Part shown: piece by piece, positions 47,817 through 58,300 of the stretch
Position numbering within the stretch: the first letter of the stretch is position 1
Layout: every line of letters starts with the position of its first letter
Source of the DNA: Bedellia somnulentella
Taxonomy: Eukaryota; Arthropoda; Insecta; Lepidoptera; Bedelliidae
Length of the DNA stretch: 64,000 nucleotides
Direction: 5' to 3'
NCBI GenBank assembly: GCA_963576735.1
Contig: OY755191.1
Location: 9,701,608 to 9,765,607, forward strand
The notes under the pieces: model-generated
What the model was told of the DNA's origin: nothing
Database searches by the model: none
What the model saw: the letters and a program-made list of their open reading frames with translations, nothing else
Program-made: the position numbers and the translations under genes

Positions 47817-48070
47817 GTGCTGCTGTGTAGTGTCGGCTTAGAATAGCACTACCCCATTTCTTCCGGTGGGTGTAAGTAAGAGGCGACTAACGGTATTGGG
47901 GCGTTTGTGGGATTTTTGGGCGATGTGGTTGGAGACCCATCACCAACTGCCTTAATCTCATCATCTTTTCCCCACTCAACTTTCCAAAAGTGGCTGAGGA
48001 ATTTCTAATTCCTTAGCTCTGGCTACCTCTTCTAGGGATTTATAGCCGTTGGTATATGTATGTATGTATG
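47817..48070 (+). mobile_element. SINE-A nested in the 1.61 kb element
   Basis: Full-length copy starting TGCTGCTGTGTAGTGTC. Possible short imperfect TSD (TAGTTTGT / TAATTTGT). Confidence 0.85.
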
Positions 48071-48167
48071 TAATTTGTTTAAGTATATATCGTGATACAT
48101 ATAGTTGTATAGTATGAATACCGCCTAGATAACTTTTAATGCCGTTTTAATTTAAAGAGCGTTTTAA

Positions 48168-48412
48168 TACCAATACATACTTACATACCTATACTCACGG
48201 CAATAAATCCCTAGAAGGGGTAGTCTGAGCGTCGGAGTATGGCTATTTCTTGCAGTTAAATGGGAAAAGTTTGTAATATAAACATTCATGGTGATAGGTT
48301 TTCAACCCCATCGCCAAAACAACACTAAAAAGGCCCCAAAGACCATAGTCACCTCAAATGACATCCGTTCGTATAGGTTACCGCCAGAAATATGTTAGTG
48401 CTATTCTTAACC
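48168..48412 (-). mobile_element. SINE-A nested in the 1.61 kb element, reverse
   Basis: ATACTCACGGCAATAAATCC to GTGCTATTCTTAACC; more mutated than its neighbour. Confidence 0.75.
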
Positions 48413-49200
48413 AATAATTGTTAGATTATAAACTCTTAATAATTTACTGCACTCATAATATTTTGTACCGCGGTTGTCGCAAGAGGAAACCAAAGGTTTT
48501 TTAAGTGATTCCGCCACCTTCTAATTCTGTAGCTCAAGATACATCTTATTGTGATTCGATACTGTGATGTGAGTGAGTGAAAAGCAAATCAGAAGGTTGG
48601 TTGATTAGCAAATGGAAACTATTGTAAAAATCCGTTATTCGTAGTTTTCGTTTATTTTTACTTAAGATTAACGGCTAGGAAACCCTTCTTTGAAACGCTC
48701 TTAGGCCAGTTCCTCATTTATATATGAAAATATTAAATCATTGTCATTACTTTAAATTCATGCTTTTTACTCAACCAACTTCTTAAACAATCAGCATAGG
48801 TAACTGGTTCTGTTAACAATTTCACTAGCAGCCAGTAGGAAGCTTACAAATTTCCTAAATTATAAATTCAAAACTCGGAAACTTGTCAAAAATGGTTCCC
48901 AATCACAAGTTTCCTGAGTTGAGTACGTTATTTTACAAGTTTCCTAAAAACTATCAGGTAAGATGTAAATTCACTTGTTGCTTGACGGTTTTCCGTCAAC
49001 TTACAAGTTTCCTAGGAAACTTATAAGTTAACGAGTTTGACGATTTTCCTGCGACATATGTAAAGCATCGTGTTCTCACTTGCTTTGAAAGGTATTAGCG
49101 ACGGCAGCGAGTCATTATAGACTTACTTATATTCCATAACTACAATATTGTGTAATGCAAGTTGTTTTATATTTTCATATGTGCTACTTAAGATTTCTTT

Positions 49201-49370
49201 AATAAAATAAAAAAAAAAAAAGCATTTATTTCAGGCTAGTAGCCCATATTTAGCCATTACATACAACATAAAATACAAATAAATTAAAATTATAAAAACA
49301 TGTCAATTAAAAGTTATGTCCCAAAGAATAAAATCAAAATAATAAAAATCAATAAAAAAGAATCAAAATT
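49201..49370 (-). repeat. 3' end of a T-tailed repeat (copy 1)
   Basis: GCATTTATTTCAGGCTAGTA, TTTAGCCATTACATACAAC and AAACATGTCAATTAAAAGTT match 61617-61800. Likely the 3' UTR of a non-LTR element read on the reverse strand. Confidence 0.65.
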
Positions 49371-49517
49371 AAGAAATTTAATTTATCATTAACTCAATTT
49401 AAGAACTTTTGTAAACAGTTGGAGTTTGTTGAATCAGCCGATCGACACTAAATATTTGAGTCATACAATTTTCTCTTAATATAATTATTTGAATTTATAT
49501 TATATTATTGTATTATA

Positions 49518-49898
49518 AGGCGACATGATAGTCCAGTGGGTAGAACACCCGCCCGAAAACAGAAGGGCGTGAGTTCCAATCCTGGGTCGGGCCTACACCA
49601 ATTTGTCTTTTCTAAAGTCATATGTGTGGTTAATTTATCATGGTTGTTAACGGTGAGGGAAAACATCGTGAGGAAACCCACATGGCTGAGTTGTACTTAG
49701 TCATGTGACAGTGTATTCGTACAAAACGGCGATAGGCCTGCCCCCTATCACGTGAGTACACTGTCTAAGCAAAACGTGGGTACCTTCTCTGGACACTAGA
49801 TGGCGCTGCCATGAGAGTTCAGAAGTATTGGAACCTCTGCCAACCCCTTTGGGTATAAAACGGCGTGAACGTTTATGTTTATTATATGTTTATGTTAT
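49518..49898 (+). mobile_element. SINE-T, full-length copy
   Basis: Exact 11 bp TSD ATTGTATTATA at 49507-49517 and 49899-49909. A box ATAGTCCAGTGGG and B box-like GAGTTCCAATCC; 381 bp. It carries an insertion, CTCTGGACACTAGATGGCGC, in place of the usual CTCTGAACACCAGGTG region. Confidence 0.9.
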
Positions 49899-50150
49899 AT
49901 TGTATTATATTATATAATTCATTTCACTTACTTAATTTCATCTGTATAAATTATCCCTATTACAACCGATGTATAATTGTTTTGTTTTCAATGGTTGCGT
50001 TTTTCTGTATCGTCTGTTTAACAATTGGTAGAAACTTTATAGGTCAAGAACTTCTCTGTATTTTTCTCTTATTTGAAATATTGTGTACCGTTTGTTTCTC
50101 AAATAAATATATATTTTTTTTAATTTCTCACTATATTATGTCTTCACCAG

Positions 50151-50363
50151 GGCACAAGTAAAAAGGCAAAGTTACATCGCCGCCTCTGTCGCCTCTACAA
50201 CACTTCAATGGACAATGTAGACATATTCACAGTGTACAACAAATACTCGTTGAAGGATTCTGATCCTGTCAATAAGTTTTTGGACGTCAGATTTTCAGCT
50301 CACGGGTCTCCTTATTATCCTAAGGAGAAGCTTGATAGTATGGCTGTTGGGATTCAAGAAAAG
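50151..50363 (+). CDS. CadN2: Cadherin exon 16 (non-chordate classic-cadherin domain)
   Basis: 71 codons, phase 0-0. KKAKLHRRLCRLYNTSMDNV then DIFTVYNKYSL; DVRFSAHGSPYYPKEKLDSM is a family hallmark. The domain lies between EC8 and EGF/LamG in arthropod classical cadherins, and proteolytic maturation occurs in this part in fly cadherins. Acceptor TGTCTTCACCAG, donor AAG|GTAGGT. Confidence 0.95.
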
Positions 50364-50791
50364 GTAGGTTAAAGAATATGGATATTTAAAAAAAACTCAG
50401 ATCTATGACATATCGTTATTGGATACGCTGAGAAAACAAAGTAATTAAATTAATTAATAAGGTTGCTATAACTATCTTATAATTTTTAGTATATACATGA
50501 AAACCTCAATTAAGTATAAGAATATTTATTTCGTAAGATTTGTTTGATTTATATTCTCAAACAAATTCTCGAATTAGTAAACTATAGTGTACAAGTTTAT
50601 CACTTTTGAAGCTAAGCTAGCTATATCCTATCTATAAGCAAAGGCAAAATTTTCTCGAATTACTTCTCACAATATGGTAATCATGTTACTTACCAAAAAA
50701 AAACTAATAAGTTTATCATACAGCTAATTTAAAGCTCTTAAAACAAAACCTATACTAAAACTTCAGTCATTTAACCATTTTTTCCCCGCAG
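50364..50791. other. Intron 16
   Basis: 428 bp AT-rich intron without recognised repeats. Confidence 0.6.
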
Positions 50792-51008
50792 ATCGAAGAA
50801 GACCTCCAAGCAAAGATATACATGGTGACAATAGACGAGTGTCTCATAGAGAAAGAACAATGTGAGGATTCTTGCCGAAGTGTTGTCACGAAAAGTCACG
50901 TGCCTCTTGCAGTTTTTACGAATACTAGCAGTTTTGTTGGGGTTTCTGCTATCGTTGAGTCTGAATGCTCTTGCGATTTTCAGGAGACTATTGATTGTTT
51001 GAATGGAG
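50792..51008 (+). CDS. CadN2: Cadherin exon 17 (Cys-rich part of the non-chordate domain)
   Basis: 72 codons plus one base. VTIDECLIEKEQCEDSC with paired cysteines, FTNTSSFVGVSAIVESECSC, then DCLNGG, the start of the EGF-like segment. The last base and exon 18 make the Gly of NGGTPF. Donor G|GTGAGT. Confidence 0.95.
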
Positions 51009-51014
51009 GTGAGT

Positions 51015-51485
51015 AACATACATGCATATGCTCACGGATTTAAAATATAGGGGTAGCAAGATCTTCCGTATCAACGCAGTCTTCATCTAAAAGCTTATTA
51101 CAGTTTAAATGATTGTATGATAGATGAAGTTGTTTGGTGTAACCAGGGCTCTATACAGAATATTTCCAGACATACACCAACATTGTAATATGGCTAAGAA
51201 ATGATGTGTGTTAATGAGTTTTTAACGGGTTCATCTCACAACAATACACCTTCCGAATCCGAAGTAGAGTTAGATTAAACTTATACGTAAGTTATTTTTA
51301 ACGTTCAAAAAACGGAGAACTATTTTTTTTTATTTGGGAATAAATAATTTTTATCTTTCTAACAATTCCTAAACCACTTTGGAAGTTAATTGGGAAAAAG
51401 AGTATTAAAACAAAGTTGCTGATGGGTCTCCAGCCACATCGCTCAATAGCCATTTAAAAAGCCCCATACCCTTAGTCGCAAAAAC
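51015..51485 (-). repeat. Split, degenerate SINE-A in intron 17
   Basis: Tail side at 51015-51065 (CATGCATATGCTCACGG, GGGGTAGCAAG); body side at 51365-51485 (GATGGGTCTCCAGCCACATC, CCCTTAGTCGC). About 300 unrelated bases lie between. Confidence 0.55.
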
Positions 51486-51994
51486 AAAGTCCCTTAGTAA
51501 TAAAAACTATACATTAATAAAAATATCTTACTTATACTCACAAGTTTAATATCTTTCGAAGTGAAGTGGTATATGTCGTAATAGACATATTTATTGTAAG
51601 AAACGATCATTTTAGTAAAATTCTTTTTACCATATATTTTTTTCTCATTATTTTATGAGTGGGTACTCTAAACAACTAGTGCCAAAAATATCACTCTATA
51701 TTTAGACTTCGTCTACGTATGTAAAATAAAACCAGGTAACAAAACAAGTTTTTGTTGTTTTGTTTGGTTTTTTTTCTCTTCTTTACCTTCTCTTTGCAGT
51801 GTTAATTTATTTTTATTGTTATTACTCATTTATATGTGCTTAAAGCGCAAACTCTATCTTAATAAGTAATTCAATTGGTTTCCCAAGATACAGGCTGTGC
51901 CTAGTTTGGGAACCCCTGTAATTGGACAAAGCTGTATTTCTTCTAATAAATGTATTTTTACTTTATTTTTACTTTACTTTAATGTCTTTCTTCC

Positions 51995-52375
51995 GTGTAT
52001 ATAGCAACCGTGATAGCCCAGTGGGTAGAACACTCGGTTATCGTGCAAGCGACTAGTGTTCAAATCCTGGGTCGGGCCTACACCAATTTGTCTTTTCTAA
52101 AGACATATGTGTGGTTAATTTATCATGGTTGTTAACGGTGAGGGAAAACATCGTGAGGAAACCCACATGGCTGAGTTGTACTTAGTCATGTGACAGTGTA
52201 TTCGTACAAAACGGCGATAGGCCTGCCCCCTATCACGTGAGTACACTGTCCGTGCAAAACGTGGGTACTCTGAACACCAGGTGACAAAGTCACCTGATGT
52301 TCAGAAGTATTAGTACCTCTGCCAACCCCTTCGGGGATATTCGGCGTGAACGTTTATGTTTATATGTTTATGTTT
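51995..52375 (+). mobile_element. SINE-T inserted in the exon 18 splice acceptor
   Basis: A full-length copy: A box TAGCCCAGTGG (52014-52024), B box GTTCAAATCC (52058-52067), intact 3' hairpin and ATGTTT tail. The exact 13 bp TSD ATGTCTTTCTTCC is at 51982-51994 and 52376-52388. The right TSD copy is the polypyrimidine tract of exon 18 (AG at 52389-52390). Confidence 0.95.
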
Positions 52376-52390
52376 ATGTCTTTCTTCCAG

Positions 52391-52609
52391 GCACCCCATT
52401 CGCCGATAAATGCGAATGCCCCGAAGGCTTAACAGGACCTCGTTGCGAGCAAACCTCCATCGGTTTCCATGGCGACGGCTGGGCCATGTACCCTACTAGG
52501 CCAGCATGTAGCGAGGGTCACGTGACTTTGACATTGACAGCCCATTCTAGTAACAGCTTGGTGTTTTACCTTGGACCCTTGAAGTATAACCCGCTGCTTG
52601 ATGTGCAAG
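52391..52609 (+). CDS. CadN2: Cadherin exon 18 (EGF-like end, LamG start)
   Basis: Two bases, 72 codons, one base. KCECPEGLTGPRCEQ ends the EGF-like segment. IGFHGDGWAMYPTRPACSEG and VTLTLTAHSSNSLVFYLGPL start the LamG domain. The acceptor tract comes from the duplicated target site of the SINE-T just upstream. Donor G|GTAGGT. Confidence 0.95.
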
Positions 52610-52794
52610 GTAGGTTTTAAGTGTTTCATTGATTTTTTGAAGGGAATATAGGTGGTAAAATGGGTTTTTGTTTCGTTTTAGGTGACTTAGCATCGAAAAA
52701 AACCTATATAAATGGTTAAATGTTTATGCTTTGATTATACGATCTAAACTTAATATTTTTTATGTTGGTAATGCATTACTTTCACGATACATAG

Positions 52795-52922
52795 CTAGTA
52801 CAAGCGACCTTTTAACTGGATATCGCGTGGTATAAAACAGCTATCTCTTTCGCAATTACAAAGTATCGTATACTTTTATCTCATTCTAACCGACAGTCAC
52901 AATAAAATAACGCTTGTGCTAG
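52795..52922. mobile_element. Short MITE, copy 1
   Basis: Ends CTAGTACAAGCG and CGCTTGTGCTAG are inverted copies with one mismatch. Inside are ATCGCGTGGTATAAAACAGC and GTATCGTATAC. 128 bp, no frame. Confidence 0.8.
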
Positions 52923-53620
52923 TTCTTCCGATCTATATGACTATGCCCAATTTTAAGAGCACCAGCTTCTCGCTATTGTTATTAACATAACTAATCCATA
53001 AACCGACTCCCCCAAACTCTTTTTAAGATATAATTAACCATCAAAAAGTCCCTTGAAGTACACAAAAGAAAAAATCAATAAATAAACTCTTTGGATTCAA
53101 ACTGCTATTAAAAAACAAAAAGAACAGTAATTAAAAAACAAAAACAACATACAAAGCAGTCGTTATTTTTACACCGCAAATAAACATTAAACAAAAGTAT
53201 TGCCAACACCATTATAATATTGTGATTTATTAACGCAACACATGCACCAACATTCATACACTCATTTACAATTCCTGGTTACCACAAAGGCTGCTACAAT
53301 GTAGGCTGTATTTTCTGCAAAAAAGCCTTCATGAAGTGTATAAGTTTTATAGGCTTTTAAGTCTGCTTCGTTCAAATGCACGTAAAACTAAGATTATGTG
53401 GTACTAAAGTTAGGGTCTTTCATTATCCTGCTTGCAAGTTCGGAACGACTGAGCTTTTAAGCTCTTGACAGGATAAGACTTTCGTATTAAAAACCATAGA
53501 TATCGAGCTATACTTACAACTGAAATTCAGCAATGTGTTGCTATTAAACCGTAAGAATTAATTTATGAGTTAGATACTTTAGCAATTCAAATCATCAGAT
53601 ACGCGTGCGTAGGAATATGT
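52923..53620. other. Intron 18 DNA, no feature
   Basis: No exon or clear repeat recognised; a SINE-A 5' scrap (TTTTAAGTCGGCACTATACG) follows at about 53628. Confidence 0.4.
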
Positions 53621-53734
53621 AGTGATATTTTAAGTCGGCACTATACGGCTAAATCATAAATATACTGCCAATGCCAAAATTAAGTGTCAAATATAAAGTA
53701 ACTCATTTAAAGTCTCTAAGGATTATATGTAACT

Positions 53735-53940
53735 AGTGGTCCTCCCCGGCTTCGCACGGATGGTGATATATATTTTTTGCTGCTTACCCCTACGATATTT
53801 AGCGTGATGATATATATCCTATGTCCTTTTCCTGGTTCTAAGCTACCTCTCCCTTAATTTTCAGCCAGATCAGGTCATCCGTTCTCGAGTTAAAAATAGT
53901 GTTACTAACACCACTTTCTTTTATATATTTAGATTTAGCT
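53735..53940 (+). repeat. Dispersed 'CCCGGCTTCGCACGG' repeat
   Basis: CTCCCCGGCTTCGCACGGAT, ATGATATATATCCTATGTCC, and CAGCCAGATCAGGTCATCCG are typical of a repeat widespread in arthropod genomes; family class not fixed. Confidence 0.6.
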
Positions 53941-54420
53941 TGTCAATCAGCCACCCCAACTCTTTTGTACAACAAAGTGAGAAAGCATATTTTGACACAC
54001 TTATGAAACCCACAATAAAAACGAAACAATGAAGCGCAACAAAAGAACTATAACCAAAGTAATGATTCACCAAAATCACCGACTCACCTCACCCCAGTTC
54101 TTTAATGATGTTTTAATGATCTGAAATAAGTCTATACAAGTTGGGAGTAGATTTGAACGACTGGGTTTTCGAAATCTAAAATGACCCATGTTTTATATTA
54201 AGACCGGTACAAAGAAGGCTCATTTAATACTGGTTAATGATTTTGATTTGCAAGGATTGTTATGATTTATGAAGCTCATTGCGTGATATCGCCGCCTCAC
54301 GAATATAGCGATTATAGAAATACAAGAGTGTTTGGTAGCCGTCTAAATAGCTTAGAAGGAAAGCTGAGCCTCGATATCAACAGGAACGGGTTCAAAACTT
54401 CTGTAGTACCTTCAACAAGG
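53941..54420. other. Intron 18 DNA, no feature
   Basis: No exon or repeat recognised. Confidence 0.4.
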
Positions 54421-54550
54421 CTAGAAGGAGCGAACTTTTAACTATATAACGCGTGGTATAAAACAGCAATTTCTTTCGCACTTACATAGTATCGTATACT
54501 GTCATCTCATTCTAACGTTTATCGTGACGATAAAATAGCGCTCATGCTAG
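54421..54550. mobile_element. Short MITE, copy 2
   Basis: Starts CTAGAAGGAGCG and ends GCGCTCATGCTAG; internal TAACGCGTGGTATAAAACAG and AGTATCGTATACTG match copy 1. Confidence 0.8.
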
Positions 54551-54563
54551 GTCTCCAGAGGCT

Positions 54564-54691
54564 TAGCACGAGCGGTGTTTAAACTAGTTATCGCGTGGGA
54601 TAAAGCAGCCATCTCTTACGCACTTACTTAGTATCGTATACTGCTATCTCATTCTAACCGTTATCGTGTCGATAAAATAGTGCTCGTGCTT
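54564..54691. mobile_element. Short MITE, copy 3
   Basis: Starts TAGCACGAGCG and ends GTGCTCGTGCT; internal TTATCGCGTGGGATAAAGCA and AGTATCGTATACTG. It lies 13 bp after copy 2 in the same direction. Confidence 0.8.
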
Positions 54692-54903
54692 GCCCAGCTG
54701 GATTGGAAACCCCAATACACATACGTTTTTGTAAATGTTTCTTATAATAAAAGTTTTGTCATGGGTTGTGTAATAGAGCTACAAAAATAACAAATCTTAA
54801 AATTGGCTTATACCGTCTTATTGCTTACCATGTTTTATCCAAACCAATTTTTCAACATAATTTAATGTTTTTTGACATGAATTCCTCATGTGGGGATTAT
54901 TAC

Positions 54904-55014
54904 TCATAAATAAAAGATGTTATTAAAGGAAAGAAAATAATATATATATAATAAAAAATATATACGTATACCCGAAGGTCGCGGGTTCGAACCCGTAACA
55001 TCTTTTATTTATGA
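54904..55014. repeat. Inverted repeat around a tRNA-like T arm
   Basis: TCATAAATAAAAGATGTTA (54904-54922) pairs perfectly with 54996-55014. The right side of the loop has GGTCGCGGGTTCGAACCCGT, a perfect B box in a T-arm-like stem. No A box or acceptor stem is present. Confidence 0.75.
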
Positions 55015-55470
55015 CTATTTTCAACACCCTAATTTTATAGCTCTTACGAATAGTAAAAATACGTGTAAAAAAGATACAAATTTACTATATTTTTACATTT
55101 AACTGTCCGGAAAACTTCAATAAGATATTTGTTAGTGAGTAAAGTTAAAAGAGTGTAAAAACCTTTCGATCGGAAACAATCTTCTCACATCACACGGTCT
55201 GTTCGTTATTACAAAAACGAGAACGACTATTAGGAATTACTGTACTCAACGTTTTACTGATCAAAGCTGGTCCTTTTTACTCTCAAACACATCGACAAAT
55301 TGAAATATTTAATCTCGTTTACTTGAAAAGAAAACATAATTGCGTAGTACGATTGAAACGGTTCTTGATATTTTTGAATGATTTTTTTAAGTATTGAGCA
55401 TAATTCTAAGGATTCTATTGGGTTCATTTTTTAAAGATTAAAACGTTGTAAGTAGCAAATTTTAAGACAG
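55015..55470. other. Intron 18 DNA, no feature
   Basis: No exon or repeat recognised. Confidence 0.4.
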
Positions 55471-55479
55471 TGATTGCAT

Positions 55480-55592
55480 TATCACACAAGCTTTTTCCAC
55501 TGAACTCCCAAAAGTGTTTGAAGAATTTTCTATTTCTGAAGCCCTGGCTTACCCATTTTAGGGATTTATAGCCGTGAATGTATGTATGTATT
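55480..55592 (+). repeat. SINE-A, 5'-truncated
   Basis: CACTGAACTCCCAAAAGTG to TTTATAGCCGTGAATGTATG; 3' hairpin retained with GGCTTACCC. Confidence 0.65.
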
Positions 55593-55989
55593 TTGTTCAA
55601 CAATCAACCACAACGCCAATTTGTATAACACAAACTCATCAAACGGATTATCCACTACCACACTTGCACTAAAATATTGACTGACACACACAACTGATAT
55701 AATCACACCGACATATGAATATGCGGGACGATTCTAGGAATATTCCCAAAATCCTTATTAACCTTTATTCAAACAATGGTCTGTTTAATATGAATTAACT
55801 CTTAAATATATACGATTTTTATTTAATGCATAATTTATTTAGTTCACAATTTAATCCCTAGTTTTGCTCTGATTTATTGGTATTTAAACAATTCAAGAAA
55901 ATAAAAGTTAAAATACTTTATTTTAATCCAAGTGTAATATTTTTAAGTAAAACATACATTACAAGTTAATATTGATGTAATATTCCTCA

Positions 55990-56226
55990 ATATATGGTGA
56001 GGGAAACATCGTGAAGAAATTCTCATGGCTGAGTTGTACTTAGTTATGTGACAATGTATTCGTACAAAACGTCGATAGGCCTGCCCCCTATCACGTGAGT
56101 ACACTGTCCAACCAAAACGTGGGTACTCTGAACACCAGGTGACAATGTCACGTGATGTCCAGAAGTATTAGTACATCTGCCAACCCCTTCAGGGATGTTC
56201 GGCGTGAACATTTGAGTTTGAGTTGA
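55990..56226 (+). mobile_element. SINE-T, 5'-truncated
   Basis: Begins at ATATGGTGAGGGAAACATCG and ends CGGCGTGAACATTTGAGTTT. Well preserved body, no tRNA-like head. Confidence 0.85.
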
Positions 56227-56810
56227 CAAGTTCATATAACTTACTTCAATCCAAGAACCATCATTTTGAGTTAAACATATATGCTAACTTAATATTAATT
56301 TAAAATTCCTCAATACAGCCCCAATTTCATCAAAATCCACTTGCCAGCTCTTGAAAAACTAAATTACTAGCACTTACCACAAACTAGTTCAATTTAATAC
56401 AAATTCCCTATTCCTTACGTAACGTTGTGATAGGATCCCATTAATGATTCCGACCCGACCGGCCATTATTTTAATATTTATAAGCACTAGGATAATAGTG
56501 CTTAAATTTACCTACCATTTTTGTGTGTATATATTTTCATTTACGAAGCTCCCATTAACCCGCGGCGGCCATTAGCGAAAATAAGCTTAATGTATTCCAT
56601 ATTTGAATTAACTATCTGTCGTTATAGTTCGGTAGGGACTTTTAATTCCTCGTTTATTCTAATTAGTTCATTGTGCGTTTTGTAGGTTTAGAATGTTAGT
56701 GTTCATATTCAGCTTGCTGTTTCTTTGGTGTGAATTTTTAAGTAATTGGAAATGAAGCGATGAGTTTGTTATTCATATTATTTTTATTATTTGTGTGGTG
56801 ATATTTATGT
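56227..56810. other. Intron 18 DNA, no feature
   Basis: No exon or repeat recognised. Confidence 0.4.
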
Positions 56811-56817
56811 ATATTAA

Positions 56818-57010
56818 GTTGTGTTAGCTTAGAATAGCAGTAAACCATTTGTTATCGTGGGTGTTCGTTAGAGGCGACTAAGATTATTAGTTTTTTAAGT
56901 GATTTTTAGGCGACCCATCACCACGAACTTTAATTTTCAATCTTTTGCTAGCTCAACTTGCAAAAATGTCTGAGTATTTTTTCATTCTGATTCTTAACTT
57001 TATAAATGAC
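56818..57010 (+). repeat. Degenerate SINE-A
   Basis: GTTGTGTTAGCTTAGAATAGC, GTTAGAGGCGACTAAG and a decayed 3' half. Confidence 0.65.
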
Positions 57011-57233
57011 AATGACATAAATGCTGTTAATTTAACAACTTTTAGTTATTTTAAAATAAACTCGTTTTTAAGCTCTCTAACTGAAAATAATTTAATAAAG
57101 TAAGGTAATAATAACTCCACGCCTTAGGACATAAAACGCATAATACGACTTAATTATAATTGAGTCAATAAAATTATATCGTACGTACGTTATGAAGATC
57201 CCATTAGAACTATTAAATGAACATGTTACCATT

Positions 57234-57649
57234 GTGAATGTGTGTAAAAGTGTGTAATGTAAGGTTATGTGATCGTGTGAGGAATGATGTGATTCGTGAA
57301 AGGTGTGGTGTAAAAGATGATATTGTAAGAAAGATAGAAAAAGGAATGTTGAGATGGTTTCGGCACATAGAGAGGATGGATGACAGTAAATTGGTGAAAG
57401 AGATCTATAGAGCCAATGTGGAAGGTAGTGTTAGTAGAGGACGACCTCGGAGGACACATTTAGATCAAATAGAAAATGTGCTCAAAAAGGCAGGTGTCCG
57501 AAGTATGAAGAATAAAAGAGCATGTATGAAAAGATTGATGGATGTGAATGAAGCTAGAGAGGTTTGCCAGGATCGTAAAAAGTGGCGATCGATAGTCTCT
57601 GCCTACCCCAATGGGAACTAACGGCGTGAGAATATGTATGTATGTATGT
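57234..57649 (+). mobile_element. LINE-G, 5'-truncated, C-terminal ORF still open
   Basis: Exact 11 bp TSD ATGTTACCATT at 57223-57233 and 57650-57660. One frame stays open for ~120 codons to the stop TAA: CDRVRNDVIRERCGVKDDI, KGMLRWFRHIERMDD, RGRPRRTHLDQIENVLKKAG, RACMKRLMDVNEAREVCQD, KWRSIVSAYPNGN. This is the C-terminal tail of a non-LTR retrotransposon polyprotein, with a GRPR basic stretch. The catalytic RT core is absent, so the copy is dead. The 3' UTR is only a few bases, then the hairpin and (TATG)n. Confidence 0.92.
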
Positions 57650-57789
57650 ATGTTACCATTATATTAAACTCGGCGTGAATATATATTCTGCGTCAGCGAG
57701 GTCCGAAAAGAGGGTTTATGTTTCGCGAGTGTATGTATGTATGTCTTTAGCGCTTGATTAATTGAAATTAATATGAACTATCCAAATTT

Positions 57790-57965
57790 ATTACATATAT
57801 ACATATACTCACACCATTTAGTCTCCATTGGGGTAGGCAGAGACTATCAATTGCCGTACGATCCTGACAAACCTCTCTAGTTTCGTTTACATCCATAAAT
57901 CTTCTCATACATGCTCTTTTATTCTTTATACTTCGGACGGCTGCCTTTTTGAGCACCAAATTTGT
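57790..57965 (-). mobile_element. LINE-G 3' end fragment
   Basis: Reverse strand still reads KRACMRRFMDVNETREVCQD over part of its length, preceded by a truncated AVRS motif; ends in a short TATG-type tail. Confidence 0.85.
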
Positions 57966-58075
57966 TATGTAAAGAAAATCGATATATCTCCGTTGTTTTT
58001 TAATTTATGTGATCGTACATAAAGATAGACTTAATTATCAATCGACAAAATTACTTATACCAATCCTTGTTTCAG

Positions 58076-58300
58076 ATTTCATGTCCCTAGAACTAGTAGA
58101 CGGGTATCCAGTGCTCATAGTAAACTACGGGTCCGGTACAACCAAGTTAAACAACAGCGTGGTTCACGTTTCTGATGGGAAGCCTCATCTGATAGAAATT
58201 GTGCTGATGAAGAACTCTATAGAGATGTTTGTGGATCGATGCAAGTTGTCTACCTGTATGAGCTTGGCGGCACCTATTGGGCCTAAGGAGATTTTGAATG
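58076..58300 (+). CDS. CadN2: Cadherin exon 19 (LamG core)
   Basis: Two bases, 74 codons, one base. DFMSLELVDGYPVLIVNYGS then GTTKLNN, KPHLIEIVLMKNSIEMFVDR and CKLSTCMSLAAPIGPKEILN are the LamG beta-sandwich core. Acceptor CCTTGTTTCAG; donor G|GTAGGT. Confidence 0.96.

Larger units (their letters stand above)
47447..49056. mobile_element. 1.61 kb inverted-repeat element, TSD TATG
   Basis: Ends TGTCGCAGGAAAATCGTCAA (47447) and its complement at 49056, with a 4 bp TATG repeat on each side (47443-47446; 49057-49060). Inverted arms extend ~150-170 bp and contain repeated motifs AGGAAACTTGT and CCTAGGAAACTT. The inside holds a GC-rich core (47605-47700) and two SINE-A insertions in opposite directions. 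No transposase frame, so non-autonomous. Confidence 0.85.

Noticed and set aside
41176..50150. Mutually exclusive duplicate exons as in fly CadN
   Set aside because: I searched introns by eye for second copies of EC8, membrane and juxtamembrane segments and found none. A translated self-alignment would settle it.
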